The notes: generated by a model not told the origin, from the sequence alone. A stretch of 24,688 nucleotides of DNA from UBA1181 sp963619325 (GCA_963619325.1 CAVEVQ010000031.1:1-24688), one strand, 5' to 3'. Numbered from the stretch's first letter, positions 6,425-15,358 are shown. Numbers and translations are program-made.

Positions 6425-8083
6425 TTATTTAATACCCATCAAAACACGAGCATTCTCTAACGCAGCATCCGTCAAATTGGCGCCGCTCAACATATGTGCG
6501 ATCTCTTCGACACGCCGTTCAATAGATAGTTGGATGATATGAGAAACGGTACTTTCCTCTTCATCCTCTTTATATACCTTATAATGTGTAGAACACTTTG
6601 AAGCGATTTGTGGCAAGTGGGTGATACTCACCACCTGCATATATTCTCCCATGTTCTTCATCAATTCACCCATACGGTCTGCCACCTCTCCAGACACTCC
6701 CGTATCAATCTCATCCAAAATAATGGTTGGAAGATTCTCTTTCCTTGCAAGGATAGATTTCAACGCTAACATGACACGAGACAACTCACCCCCCGACGCC
6801 ACTGACGCTATCGGCTGCAATGAGCCATTCTTGTTGGCAGCGAAAACAAACATAACCTTGTCTTTCCCATTCGCCGTAAAATCGCCCAACGAATCAATTT
6901 GCACCTCAAACTTGGCATTACCCATACCTAAGTTGTGAAGAATGTCGGACACGGCAGTGCCAAACTCGCCACTCGCAGCCTGACGACAAGCTGTAACCAC
7001 ATTCGCCGCCTCTGCCAACTCGCCTTCCAACTTCACAATGTTCTGCTCTATCTCAGCGATCATCTCCTCCGACGACTCTAACCTGCCAAACTCCTCCTCA
7101 AACTGCTTTTTTACAGCTAAAAGTTCCTGCAAATTGCCCACTTTATGTTTTTTCTCTAATGTATAGATCAAATCCAAACGGGAATTGACAAACTCTACGC
7201 GCTGAGGATCTACCGAAACATCCGCCAACTTCGTCTCAACCTCACGGGCAATCTCCTTCAGTTCGACCATCGCGCCGTTCATACGCTCTGCCCATCCCCC
7301 TAAATCTTTGTAGACAGACGACAAGCCCGACATTTTGTCTTGAATATCCTTGAGCGTGCCACAGATAGACTCTTCCTTGTCCGATAGATGCCACTGAGCC
7401 TGCTCCAACACCTCTTTCAGCTCCGAAGTATGCGAGAGTTGTTCAACCTCATCTTCTAATTCTTCTTGCTCATTTTCCGAAAAATTTGCCTCCTGAAGTT
7501 GCGTCAACTGAAATTCTATATAGTCTCGATTGGCATTCTGCTCCTCAATGCGCTTCTTCAGATCAGTCAACTTTTTCTTCTCCGTGGTGTATTGCTTATA
7601 AATCGTTTCGTATGACTCCAAAAACGGCCTTGTTCCTGCAACGGCATCCAAAACGTGCATTTGAAAATTATCCTGACTCAACAACAATGTGGCATGCTGC
7701 GAGTGAATATCTATCAGGAAAGATGTCAAATCTCTCAAGATAATCAAGGATGCAGGAGTGTCATTGATGAATGCCCGCGATTTTCCATTAGGCGCAATCT
7801 CCCTCCGTATCAAACAACAATCGTCATACTCCAAATCATTTTCTTCAAAGAACGATTTTAAATCATAATTGGAAACATCAAACTCGGCTTCTACGACGCA
7901 TTTCTTCTCTGGATCTTTCAGTACTTTCACATCTGCTCGATTCCCTTGGATTAATCCCAATGCACCCAAAAGGATAGATTTTCCAGAACCTGTCTCTCCA
8001 GTGATGACGGAAAAACCTTTGTTCCACAAAACTTCCGTCTTATCTATCAACGCATAATTTTCAACAGAAAGCGATTTTAACAT
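6425..8083 (-). CDS. recN: DNA repair protein RecN
   Basis: A 552-residue SMC-like ATPase acting early in double-strand-break repair, where it holds or tethers DNA for RecA-dependent recombination. Walker A GETGSGKS is at 29-36. A long coiled coil occupies the centre (about 150-370, rich in E, K, Q and L). The ABC signature SGGELSRVMLALKSILA and Walker B TIILDEIDTGVSGEVAD lie in the C-terminal half. The final SITHLPQIAS segment contains the switch histidine. All motifs are intact and the length is typical. It lies between the DUF4835 gene (29-base gap upstream) and rnhB (6-base gap downstream), so two DNA-maintenance genes share the message that also encodes coenzyme A synthesis and polysaccharide export. 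Confidence 0.96.
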   Translation of the reverse strand: MLKSLSVENYALIDKTEVLWNKGFSVITGETGSGKSILLGALGLIQGNRADVKVLKDPEKKCVVEAEFDVSNYDLKSFFEENDLEYDDCCLIRREIAPNGKSRAFINDTPASLIILRDLTSFLIDIHSQHATLLLSQDNFQMHVLDAVAGTRPFLESYETIYKQYTTEKKKLTDLKKRIEEQNANRDYIEFQLTQLQEANFSENEQEELEDEVEQLSHTSELKEVLEQAQWHLSDKEESICGTLKDIQDKMSGLSSVYKDLGGWAERMNGAMVELKEIAREVETKLADVSVDPQRVEFVNSRLDLIYTLEKKHKVGNLQELLAVKKQFEEEFGRLESSEEMIAEIEQNIVKLEGELAEAANVVTACRQAASGEFGTAVSDILHNLGMGNAKFEVQIDSLGDFTANGKDKVMFVFAANKNGSLQPIASVASGGELSRVMLALKSILARKENLPTIILDEIDTGVSGEVADRMGELMKNMGEYMQVVSITHLPQIASKCSTHYKVYKEDEEESTVSHIIQLSIERRVEEIAHMLSGANLTDAALENARVLMGIK

Positions 8084-8112
8084 ATTAGAGTTTCCTTTTT
8101 TTAGTATGAGAT

Positions 8113-9003
8113 TTAATTAAGCAACTCCGAAAACTTGTTAGATTGCGTTGGAAGTATGCTTAAAAGTATGTCGTAGAGTTCTTTTTTCTCCTTCGAAGTA
8201 GCAGGAGCGAACATATCCAAAAGTTCGTTCATCTTCGTCTCAACAAACAACTGAAGAGCCACGGAATAAGGCACGGCACGATTCATCTCCCTTAAATAGG
8301 GAAGATTGTTGTAAATATTGGTACGACCTTTCTCCGTACTATTCACCATCTCGTCTAATCCGAAACGATGATACTCGTAGTTGACATCCCTTAGTTTTTT
8401 CAATCTGTCATCTAAATAGTTGCTTACCAAGGCATAACGATTCCTGTCACTGTCAAATGCCTTCCAACCCGAATCATCAGACCCTTGGGCCAACGATACG
8501 ATCAACTCAGCTTTCTCAAAGTACTTTTGTCCACCATAGCGACTAAAAGAGTCGTAGTTGATTCCACAAACAATGTTAACGTAAAAAGCGACAATAGACA
8601 TCAGGTTCGACTCGTAAGTATTGTCTTCAAACTCTAAACGCTGATATTGCGTGTAGTTGAATTTCAGATTCTTGTCCATGAAATTAAAGATGCTAGTGGT
8701 GTAGCCCGAATTGTAGACGGGACGACTCCCTTGCACCTGCAACGTACCCGAGTACGACTCTCCCGCAACACTTGAGATTGTGAAGACAAACGAGATCTCC
8801 ATTCGTTCCTCCTCGGTGAACGTGCCGTCTGTCCATTTGCGAGAGTTTACAAATTCAGTCAAATCATTACTCAGCTCATTATAGATATCCTTGTTTGTTC
8901 CTTCAATCTGTTCCGTATTAAAGGAGATATTGCATTTCACGTCTTGCGACATTAAAGCAAACGTAGTAGCAACGCATAACAAAGTGAGAATCAGTTTCTT
9001 CAT
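8113..9003 (-). CDS. DUF4835 family exported protein (possible PorD-type type IX secretion factor)
   Basis: A 296-residue protein with an export signal (MKKLILTLLCVATTFALMSQ) and the family-typical start DVKCNISFNTEQIEGTNKDI. Conserved features include SFVFTISSV, SGTLQVQGSRPVYNSGY, LEFEDNTYESNLMSIVAFY and GQKYFEKAELIVSLAQ. This is DUF4835, found throughout Bacteroidota and regularly placed between coaBC and recN, as here. I recall it being linked to the type IX secretion system under the name PorD, but I am only moderately sure of that, so I give no symbol. The start ATG directly abuts the coaBC stop (9003/9004), indicating tight co-translation. It probably sits in the periplasm or is attached to the outer membrane; I see no lipobox cysteine. 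Confidence 0.85.
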   Translation of the reverse strand: MKKLILTLLCVATTFALMSQDVKCNISFNTEQIEGTNKDIYNELSNDLTEFVNSRKWTDGTFTEEERMEISFVFTISSVAGESYSGTLQVQGSRPVYNSGYTTSIFNFMDKNLKFNYTQYQRLEFEDNTYESNLMSIVAFYVNIVCGINYDSFSRYGGQKYFEKAELIVSLAQGSDDSGWKAFDSDRNRYALVSNYLDDRLKKLRDVNYEYHRFGLDEMVNSTEKGRTNIYNNLPYLREMNRAVPYSVALQLFVETKMNELLDMFAPATSKEKKELYDILLSILPTQSNKFSELLN

Positions 9004-10209
9004 TTACCTCATTTTTTCAACGATATGGTTGACAATGTCCTTTGCCACCTCTTTTTTGTCCTTAAGGTCGAAAGGAATCTTAGTGCCATCCTTGTCAAAA
9101 ATAGTAATTTTATTCGTATCATGCTGGAAACAGGCATTTTTGTCTTTTAGAGAATTCATCACAATGAAGTCAAGGTTTTTTCGAGCACATTTATCTTTTG
9201 CATTTACTTCCTCATCATCCGTCTCTAAAGCAAACCCCACCATCAACTGCCCTTCTCTCTTCTGCCTTCCCAACTCGGCCGCAATATCCTTCGTAGGAAG
9301 AAGGTCTATGGTCATCTCACCCGTCTTCTCTCTTTTTATCTTATGATCGGCTCTCGTCGCCGGTGTATAATCAGCCACAGCAGCACAGAGAATCTCAATA
9401 TCCGCCAACTTAGAAGCGTCTACAGCAGCCTCATACATCTCTTTCGCAGACTCAACGGAAATTTTCTGAATGTTTGCATGCTTTGGAGACAACGAAACTG
9501 GTCCGGAAATCAACAACACCTTCGCCCCTCGTTCGGCACATTCCTCTGCTAATGAATATCCCATCTTTCCCGAAGAATAGTTTCCAATGAAACGGACAGG
9601 ATCAATCTTCTCGTAGGTCGGTCCAGCCGTTACCATAACGACTTTCCCTTGCAAATCTTGTGTTTGCGCAAAATATTTCTCAATGGCCTCAACAATGGTT
9701 TTAGGTTCCGCCATACGTCCTTTTCCCTCTAAACCGCTAGCCAAGAACCCACATTCTGCCTCAATCTGAATGTCGCCACGAGAAACAAGCGTCTGCATAT
9801 TCTTCTGCACAGCAGGATGAGCATACATATCCAAATCCATGGCAGGAGCAAAAAAGACCTTGCATTTAGCAGAAAGATAACTTGTCAGCAAAAGATTGTC
9901 TGCAATGCCATTGGCCATTTTCCCAATGGTGTTGGCCGTAGCAGGTGCTATGACATACGCATCCGCCCATATTCCCAAACTAACATGACTATTCCACTCT
10001 CCATTCTCAGGATTGAAAAAATCTACTAAAATTGGGTTTTGAGAGAGGGTCGCCAAAGTAAGTGGAGAGATGAATTGCTTAGCCATCGGTGTCATCATCA
10101 CTTTCACATCCGCTCCTTTTTTCTTCAGTTCTCGAATTAGATAAGCAACTTTGTAGGCGGCAATACCACCCGTAACTCCTACCAAGATATGTTTATTTAA
10201 AAGCGTCAT
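9004..10209 (-). CDS. coaBC: Bifunctional phosphopantothenoylcysteine decarboxylase/phosphopantothenate-cysteine ligase
   Basis: A 401-residue fusion catalysing two successive steps of coenzyme A synthesis: CTP-dependent joining of cysteine to 4'-phosphopantothenate (CoaB), then FMN-dependent decarboxylation to 4'-phosphopantetheine (CoaC). The N-terminal CoaC half has GVTGGIAAYK (11-20), the catalytic His75 in NSHVSLGIWAD, PAMDLDMY at 122-129 (the PxMNxxMW-type motif, with Asp in place of Asn), and Cys153 in AECGFLASGLEGKGRM. The CoaB half begins near 188 with KVVMVTAGPTYEKIDPVRFI and NYSSGKMGYSLAEE, and includes AAVADYTPA and KIKREK. Length is normal. It starts 3 bases after the wzz-like gene, so an essential cofactor gene depends on the exporter promoter unless an internal promoter exists. 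Confidence 0.95.
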   Translation of the reverse strand: MTLLNKHILVGVTGGIAAYKVAYLIRELKKKGADVKVMMTPMAKQFISPLTLATLSQNPILVDFFNPENGEWNSHVSLGIWADAYVIAPATANTIGKMANGIADNLLLTSYLSAKCKVFFAPAMDLDMYAHPAVQKNMQTLVSRGDIQIEAECGFLASGLEGKGRMAEPKTIVEAIEKYFAQTQDLQGKVVMVTAGPTYEKIDPVRFIGNYSSGKMGYSLAEECAERGAKVLLISGPVSLSPKHANIQKISVESAKEMYEAAVDASKLADIEILCAAVADYTPATRADHKIKREKTGEMTIDLLPTKDIAAELGRQKREGQLMVGFALETDDEEVNAKDKCARKNLDFIVMNSLKDKNACFQHDTNKITIFDKDGTKIPFDLKDKKEVAKDIVNHIVEKMR

Positions 10210-10212
10210 TTT

Positions 10213-11388
10213 CTAAGCCTCCTCCTTATCTTCTTCTAAATTCTTCTTGGCATCTGCCTTTTTCTTCTCCTCCATTATGAAACCATACGCCACAATGGCA
10301 ACACAAGCAAGAAAGCCACCTAAGAATCCACCAGAGACAAGGCTCTTAAGCTTTCCTTTCTTGTCATTTATCAATGGGTAACGAGGCACATCCACGACAG
10401 ATATGAGCGGTTTCTCTTTCGCCAGGTCCAATTTCAAGACCTCAATATTCTTTACAACCTCGGAGTAGGTCGTCCCCAACACCTGAATATCCATTTCAAT
10501 TTTCTGAGACTGAGACGATATCATCAAACCAGACGCATTCCTGTTCTCATCCAAATAGACGGCGCGTCGCACCATTGATTTGTCTAACTCACGTCGAATA
10601 GAATCAGCACGCCCCTGAAATCTATCAATGTTTTCCATTAATGATTTCGTCCTCATATCAACATAAAACTTCGTACACGCTTTCAGATGGGCTTTGGAAA
10701 ACTCCTTAGCGAAACGTTCATCGGCATAAGTGAAATCATAGTCCATAAACGCCAATTTCTTATCTCGACGAACAGCAACCACACTGTTTTTTAAAATCAC
10801 ATCTATTTTACCCATCAAGATAGAATCTTGCTCACGACTCATCGACTCCTCCGACTGTCCATACGGATAATGGACATCACAAATAGAGATTTTTCCATCC
10901 TCCTTTTCCTTATTTTTTTCAACTCTCTTCTCACATTCTGCACGAACACTATCCACAATCATAGCATAATCCATGAAAGTAAGCGTGTCTCCTTGATATT
11001 CCACAGGAGAAAGGAGTGTACGATAGACCAACTCACGAGACTGTAACAGCTCCAATACGTTATCGCCCGAGAACAACTCGCCCGAACCTGCTACAGAAAC
11101 ACCCATAAGCGTGGCCAACGAGCCAATACCATATGTGCCATTGGAACCTCCGACGTTGACAGAAAACGAATAGTGGGCTGTGTAATTTATTTGCTGCATG
11201 AAAGCCGACGCTAAACCAATCGCACCACCTAAGATGCCCATAACGATGACAACCCATCTAAAACTCCAAATGTAGCCCCAATAAAGTTTGACCATTTGCA
11301 TAACCTGGTCAAATGAGATATTGTCGTCTTCCGGCGAATCTATGTATGAATCAGGATTTCTATATTGATCTTTTTCCAATCCACTCAT
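10213..11388 (-). CDS. Wzz/GumC-type polysaccharide chain-length/export protein
   Basis: A 391-residue inner-membrane protein of the polysaccharide co-polymerase type. Residues 26-40 (FDQVMQMVKLYWGYI) precede the first membrane helix at ~44-63 (RWVVIVMGILGGAIGLASAF). A large periplasmic, helix-rich region follows. The C-terminal helix is at ~351-371, preceded by VVDVPRYPLINDKKGKLK, the proline-containing segment typical of Wzz proteins, and there is a highly charged cytoplasmic tail. It lacks the C-terminal tyrosine-kinase domain seen in Wzc. It should work with the Wza-like exporter encoded just upstream (13-base gap) to set the chain length of, and move, an extracellular polysaccharide. No glycosyltransferases lie beside it, so the glycan it serves must be made elsewhere. 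Confidence 0.88.
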   Translation of the reverse strand: MSGLEKDQYRNPDSYIDSPEDDNISFDQVMQMVKLYWGYIWSFRWVVIVMGILGGAIGLASAFMQQINYTAHYSFSVNVGGSNGTYGIGSLATLMGVSVAGSGELFSGDNVLELLQSRELVYRTLLSPVEYQGDTLTFMDYAMIVDSVRAECEKRVEKNKEKEDGKISICDVHYPYGQSEESMSREQDSILMGKIDVILKNSVVAVRRDKKLAFMDYDFTYADERFAKEFSKAHLKACTKFYVDMRTKSLMENIDRFQGRADSIRRELDKSMVRRAVYLDENRNASGLMISSQSQKIEMDIQVLGTTYSEVVKNIEVLKLDLAKEKPLISVVDVPRYPLINDKKGKLKSLVSGGFLGGFLACVAIVAYGFIMEEKKKADAKKNLEEDKEEA

Positions 11389-11401
11389 AACAAACTTATT
11401 T

Positions 11402-13885
11402 TTAGCGTGAAATTACAGAAATAGCTGTCACAATCACAGAACCCATTGTGGCAATAGAACTAAAAAGGGATACGAAGAACGTGGCATTTGCTTTCTTATC
11501 ATCATCGTTTTTCTCCGGTTTTTCTGGAACGATGATATGCGAACCTGACGTTACCTTCGGATATTTTCTCCACCACAGGAAATGACGAGTTGCACCCACC
11601 GAACCATTAGCATAGGCAACATATGTTTTGCTCTTCTTGGCATTCTTAGAGAAACCTCCCGCTCCACGGACATACTTACGAAGATTTACCCCATCATATA
11701 CCTCCATACCTGGCACCTGAACAGCGCCGTTGATGGTTACCGTTTCCAACTGCCGTGGAACATAGATGACATCTCCATTGAACACCGTCAAGTCTGAAAT
11801 GCATCCTGGATTGTCAATCACGTCTTCCAATTTAATACCCACAAGGTCTTGACGTTTCTCTAATTCCTCACGTATTTTTCTCTCTTGCTCAGCTTCAACA
11901 CCATTCTGCAAGGATTCAATTAACTTTTTATCTCTCCGCCTTTCAGCCTCAGTTCTGTTCGTCGTACGAATCAAGAACGCATTCTTGGCATACCCATATT
12001 TAGACAAACCACCGCAACGTTCCAATACATTCGATATACGTTCCGTCTTGCGTATAATTGAATAGGTGCCGGGATTGCGAACCTCACCCAAGATCTGAAC
12101 CGTTCCCAACTGTTCGTATCCTTCCATACTTCGCACCGTAACCTGATCGCGAGGTTCTAATTGGAAATCACCATCTTCGCCAAGCAAATCTCTCTTAAGA
12201 CTTAAATTATAAACCTCATACTTTTGATCGTTGTCTGTCAACCTCTCGGCATCAACAATCGTACGGACGACCTCAATTCGAGAAGGGTCTGCCTCCTCGC
12301 GGAACCCGCGAGCAAGGAACACCAAATCACGCAATGTGATATTCTCATAGTATGGGTAAACACCCTGCTCAATGATAGAGCCATAAATGGAAATGCTCTT
12401 CTCTGTCTCAAACTCCGACTTTCCCCCGATCGTAACTATGTCCTCCTTGCGTAAGGTGTCATTATAGACGCCTTCCATCAAATCCTTTACACTGAACGAA
12501 GAGATCTCTGGAGTAAGGTCTTCCTTAAGACGAACGATGGTCGCACTCTGCATAAAAGCATCTTCCGTCAAACCATTAGCTTTCTTCACCAAATCAAGCA
12601 ATGTCATATTCTCATCCAAAGCGTAAACGCCAGGGCGCTGTACGCTTCCTAATATCTGCACACGATTTGTGTATTTGTCAAGAACACGTCCTACAGTATA
12701 TACATCACCAGAAACAGGGGCGAACATTGAATACAGCTCTTTCGTCACATCGGCAACGCTTTTCTCTCCATTCATGTTTCTCGTAACATTGATACGCTCT
12801 GTGTATGCATCATCGGTGAACCCTCCGCAATAGCTCAACAAATTATTAAGGTTCTCCGTTGACTTTAGCTCGTAAACACCTGGTCGTTTCACAAAACCCT
12901 CAATAGTGGCACGCACACCATAGGTTGGTACTTGAATGACATCCTGATCCTGCAATGTAACATCGCTCGGCATAATACCACTTATCAAGAACTCATATAG
13001 GTCGACACTTGCAATCTCCTTCCCACTACGAATCAGTTTCACACTTCGGTATGAACCATTATCAGTCGGTCCACCACACGCACTCATCGCATTGAAAACA
13101 GATGAAACAGAAGGCAACACATACGAACCAGGACTATTCACTTCTCCTAAGATATACACCTTGATGGAGCGGATCTGCGACAGGGTAACGGAAACCTCCG
13201 TACTTCCAGAATAAACAGAATTATAAATAGACGAAAGTCTGTTTCTCAACGTTTTCTCAACGTTTTCCAACGTCTTTCCACTCACACTGACAAGTCCGAC
13301 ATTAGGCACTCGAACCGTTCCCTCTTTAGACACCGTCAAGTCGTATGACGCTTCAGAAAGTCCGTAAACGTCAATATGAATCACATCGCCCGTACCGATA
13401 ATATAGTTACGAGGAGTAGCCATTGACTGATTAGGCTCGAATGAGATCTTTGAATTTCGGAAAAGAGAAGAACCGAACACACGGCTCTCTACCACGGGCG
13501 CCGAAGACGAAGAGATAGATGCGGAATCACCATTTTTCAAATCTGCAACAGATTTGGATTTTGAAGATGAACCAGACAAGTCATCCTCTATATTTGAATC
13601 CTGTGGTTTGCTATCCACCTCTGAAATACGTTTCTTCAGCTTTTCCAATTCAGAAGCCGGCATTTTGCGTTCTTTCGCATATTTCTCAATATCCGCCAAC
13701 GTGTATCCTTTACTTGTATAGTTCTTCACGAACAAAGCAATTTGGGCATCTGTGTAACTATCCACCTTCGCCGAAGCCAGATTTTGCATATTGATGCCTT
13801 GCGCCATGCCGGAAGTCCATCCCACAAACTGTAACAGTAAAAAAACAAAGAGAACCTTCAGACTTCCCTTTTTCATTATATCCAT
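11402..13885 (-). CDS. Wza-like polysaccharide export protein with six SLBB domains
   Basis: An 827-residue outer-membrane exporter subunit. The signal peptide is KKGSLKVLFVFLLLQFVGWT; the start may be ATG 13885 or ATG 13876. Residues 45-90 form a charged helical module. A Ser-rich linker (~100-130) leads to the poly-export domain at ~157-240 (NYIIGTGDVIHIDVYG). Six SLBB-type repeats start with KVYILGEVNSPGSYVL (242), ATIEGFVKRPGVYEL (326), VQILGSVQRPGVYAL (409), ISIYGSIIEQGVYPY (499), VQILGEVRNPGTYSI (596) and VTINGAVQVPGMEVY (716). The C-terminus has a hydrophobic segment at ~801-825, unlike the classical Wza amphipathic barrel helix. There is no lipobox cysteine. It is about twice the size of E. 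coli Wza because of the extra SLBB repeats, as is common in Bacteroidota. First gene of the six-gene minus-strand run. Confidence 0.92.
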   Translation of the reverse strand: MDIMKKGSLKVLFVFLLLQFVGWTSGMAQGINMQNLASAKVDSYTDAQIALFVKNYTSKGYTLADIEKYAKERKMPASELEKLKKRISEVDSKPQDSNIEDDLSGSSSKSKSVADLKNGDSASISSSSAPVVESRVFGSSLFRNSKISFEPNQSMATPRNYIIGTGDVIHIDVYGLSEASYDLTVSKEGTVRVPNVGLVSVSGKTLENVEKTLRNRLSSIYNSVYSGSTEVSVTLSQIRSIKVYILGEVNSPGSYVLPSVSSVFNAMSACGGPTDNGSYRSVKLIRSGKEIASVDLYEFLISGIMPSDVTLQDQDVIQVPTYGVRATIEGFVKRPGVYELKSTENLNNLLSYCGGFTDDAYTERINVTRNMNGEKSVADVTKELYSMFAPVSGDVYTVGRVLDKYTNRVQILGSVQRPGVYALDENMTLLDLVKKANGLTEDAFMQSATIVRLKEDLTPEISSFSVKDLMEGVYNDTLRKEDIVTIGGKSEFETEKSISIYGSIIEQGVYPYYENITLRDLVFLARGFREEADPSRIEVVRTIVDAERLTDNDQKYEVYNLSLKRDLLGEDGDFQLEPRDQVTVRSMEGYEQLGTVQILGEVRNPGTYSIIRKTERISNVLERCGGLSKYGYAKNAFLIRTTNRTEAERRRDKKLIESLQNGVEAEQERKIREELEKRQDLVGIKLEDVIDNPGCISDLTVFNGDVIYVPRQLETVTINGAVQVPGMEVYDGVNLRKYVRGAGGFSKNAKKSKTYVAYANGSVGATRHFLWWRKYPKVTSGSHIIVPEKPEKNDDDKKANATFFVSLFSSIATMGSVIVTAISVISR

Positions 13886-13930
13886 TTATTGTTTTTTTGA
13901 AATTTGATTCAACTACAACACGAAATTTTG

Positions 13931-13963
13931 CAAATTTACAAAAAAAATCGTGTTTTTACAAAA
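13931..13963 (-). promoter_or_regulatory. Promoter of the wza-wzz-coaBC-DUF4835-recN-rnhB operon
   Basis: On the minus strand TAAATTTG (13938-13931) matches the -7 consensus TAnnTTTG. TTTTG (13963-13959) lies 20 bases upstream and fits a -33 element. The ATG at 13885 follows after a leader of about 40 bases. No other clear promoter is seen within the run, whose gaps are 0-29 bases. Confidence 0.65.
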
Positions 13964-14036
13964 CGCACATTCTTAACCCCTAATTCTTTCTCCTTTTTTG
14001 TGTTTTGACAAAGGTACGAGAAAAACAAAAATTAAA

Positions 14037-14044
14037 TACCTTTG
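14037..14044 (+). promoter_or_regulatory. -7 element of the zinc-ribbon/FHA gene
   Basis: TACCTTTG matches TAnnTTTG and lies 25 bases before the ATG at 14070. It falls inside the in-frame upstream extension of the reading frame, which supports starting translation at 14070 and not at 13998. No clear -33 element. Confidence 0.55.
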
Positions 14045-14069
14045 CATCTATAATCTGATTTTTATAGCT

Positions 14070-14564
14070 ATGCGAAAGATACGTTGCCCTAAATGTGATG
14101 AGTTCATACAGTTTGAAGAGAGCAGAATCGAAGTGGGACACTCCTTAATTTTCAACTGCAGTAACTGCGGTAAGAAATTCTCGGTCAAGTTTAAATCAAA
14201 AGAGCAAAAACAAGAGGAAGACTACACATACGGGCATATAGTTGTCATTGAAAATGTTTTTTGTCAAAAACAAATCATACCTCTTCGGTTGGGTGAAAAC
14301 ATCTTCGGTCGTCGTTCTTTAGGCACTGAAATCAACTGTCCCATTCAAACAGGCGATATGAGTATGGACCGCAAGCACTGCATCATCCGTGTGGAAATCA
14401 ACAATCAGGGGGAAATCGTACATAAAGTAGAGGACTTTGATAGCCTCGTCGGCACTTTCGTAATGAATGACATTCTCCAAAAGAAGGAAAGGCGCATCAT
14501 CGACGAAGGCGAAATCATTACCTTAGGAGCAACGTCAATGATTTTGAAAAAGGGGAAACCATAA
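14070..14564 (+). CDS. Zinc-ribbon plus FHA-domain protein
   Basis: A 164-residue protein. Residues 1-40 form a zinc ribbon of the MJ0042 type: MRKIRCPKCDEFIQFEESRI, then FNCSNCGKKFSVKF, with two CxxC pairs. From ~60 onward comes an FHA domain: IIPLRLGENIFGRRSLGTEI, the core Arg-Ser-Leu, then MDRKHCIIRV in place of the usual S-R-x-H, and the terminal ERRIIDEGEIITLGATSMIL. FHA domains bind phosphothreonine, so this may be a small adaptor that reads Ser/Thr kinase signals. The canonical serine of the S-R-x-H loop is Asp-Arg-Lys-His here, so phosphopeptide binding is uncertain. No signal peptide or membrane segment, so it is cytoplasmic. It is transcribed divergently from the exporter operon across a ~185-base shared upstream region. 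The start is fixed by the -7 element at 14037-14044. Confidence 0.85.
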   Translation: MRKIRCPKCDEFIQFEESRIEVGHSLIFNCSNCGKKFSVKFKSKEQKQEEDYTYGHIVVIENVFCQKQIIPLRLGENIFGRRSLGTEINCPIQTGDMSMDRKHCIIRVEINNQGEIVHKVEDFDSLVGTFVMNDILQKKERRIIDEGEIITLGATSMILKKGKP

Positions 14565-14670
14565 CGAATATGTAGTTCATAAAAGGAAATCAAACCAGTT
14601 TCTCTATATCTCTTTGGTCGTCATTTCTACTATATTGGTCTATCCCTCTATGCAATAACAGGCATTTTTA

Positions 14671-14678
14671 TACGTTTG
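14671..14678 (+). promoter_or_regulatory. -7 element of the cysteine-rich lipoprotein gene
   Basis: TACGTTTG matches TAnnTTTG and lies 51 bases before the ATG at 14730. The remaining bases of the 14565-14729 gap hold no gene or terminator that I can recognise. Confidence 0.5.
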
Positions 14679-14729
14679 CTTTTCAGATTCATTTGAGTCT
14701 GTTGTTATTCATTCTAAAAATTAGACGAT

Positions 14730-15281
14730 ATGAGAAAATTATTGGTATTGGTGTCTGCATGCGTAATGGGCGCATTCTTTGCAACTTCTTGTTGCAACTG
14801 CGATAAAAAAGGCGACAAGCCTTGTGGTGATAAGAAAGAATGCAGAGATGAGCCTCGTGGTCCAGAGGGCTGTCCTTTCCAAGAGGGACGCGGTCCGGAG
14901 AATTGCCCTGAAATGACTCCAGAGCAGAAGGAAAAGATTGAGAAATGGGCTAAATTTGATAGTCTCACAGTAGACGAGCAGAAGGTTCTTTTGAAAGAAC
15001 GTAAGGCAGAAATTGATGCTCGGGAAGCTGAGAAAGCCGCTAAAAAAGCAGAGTTTGAGCAGAAATGGGCAGATTTTGACAATCTTTCTGTTGAGGAGCA
15101 GAAACAATTAATCGATATGAAATCATGTTGCGGCAAACGTGGTCCTAAGTGTGACAGGCCAAGAGGCCCTCAAGGTCCAGAAGGCCGCCCATGCTGCAAA
15201 GGTCCTAAGGGAGATGGACCTAAATGTCCTGCAGGAGAGCCTAAAGGGTGTCCACAAGGTCCTGCACCAGAACAGAAGTAA
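14730..15281 (+). CDS. Cysteine- and Gly-Pro-rich predicted lipoprotein, unknown function
   Basis: A 183-residue protein with a signal peptide ending in FFATSC, making Cys21 a plausible lipidation site. It contains 15 cysteines. Two Cys/Gly/Pro-rich arms (about 21-60 and 132-183; RGPEGCPFQEGRGPENCP, then RGPQGPEGRPCCKGPKGDGP) flank a charged helical core. The core holds an internal duplication of period 40: KWAKFDSLTVDEQKVLLK at 72-89 and KWADFDNLSVEEQKQLID at 112-129. The collagen-like G-x-P spacing and paired cysteines suggest metal binding or disulfide-linked assembly at the cell surface, but nothing shows which. I do not recognise the family. It has its own -7 element and is closed by a strong terminator, so it is a single-gene unit. 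Confidence 0.7.
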   Translation: MRKLLVLVSACVMGAFFATSCCNCDKKGDKPCGDKKECRDEPRGPEGCPFQEGRGPENCPEMTPEQKEKIEKWAKFDSLTVDEQKVLLKERKAEIDAREAEKAAKKAEFEQKWADFDNLSVEEQKQLIDMKSCCGKRGPKCDRPRGPQGPEGRPCCKGPKGDGPKCPAGEPKGCPQGPAPEQK

Positions 15282-15306
15282 ATTTTTTGATACCAAACTT
15301 TAAAGA

Positions 15307-15357
15307 AAGCCTTTTCTCGCTTATTCGTGGGAGAAGGCTTCTTTTTTGTTTTTTTTT
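15307..15357 (+). terminator. Terminator after the cysteine-rich lipoprotein gene
   Basis: AAGCCTTTTCTC (15307-15318) pairs with GGGAGAAGGCTT (15329-15340), a 12-bp stem with two G-U pairs and a 10-base loop. CTTTTTTG and nine T (15349-15357) follow. Confidence 0.85.
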
Positions 15358-15358
15358 C

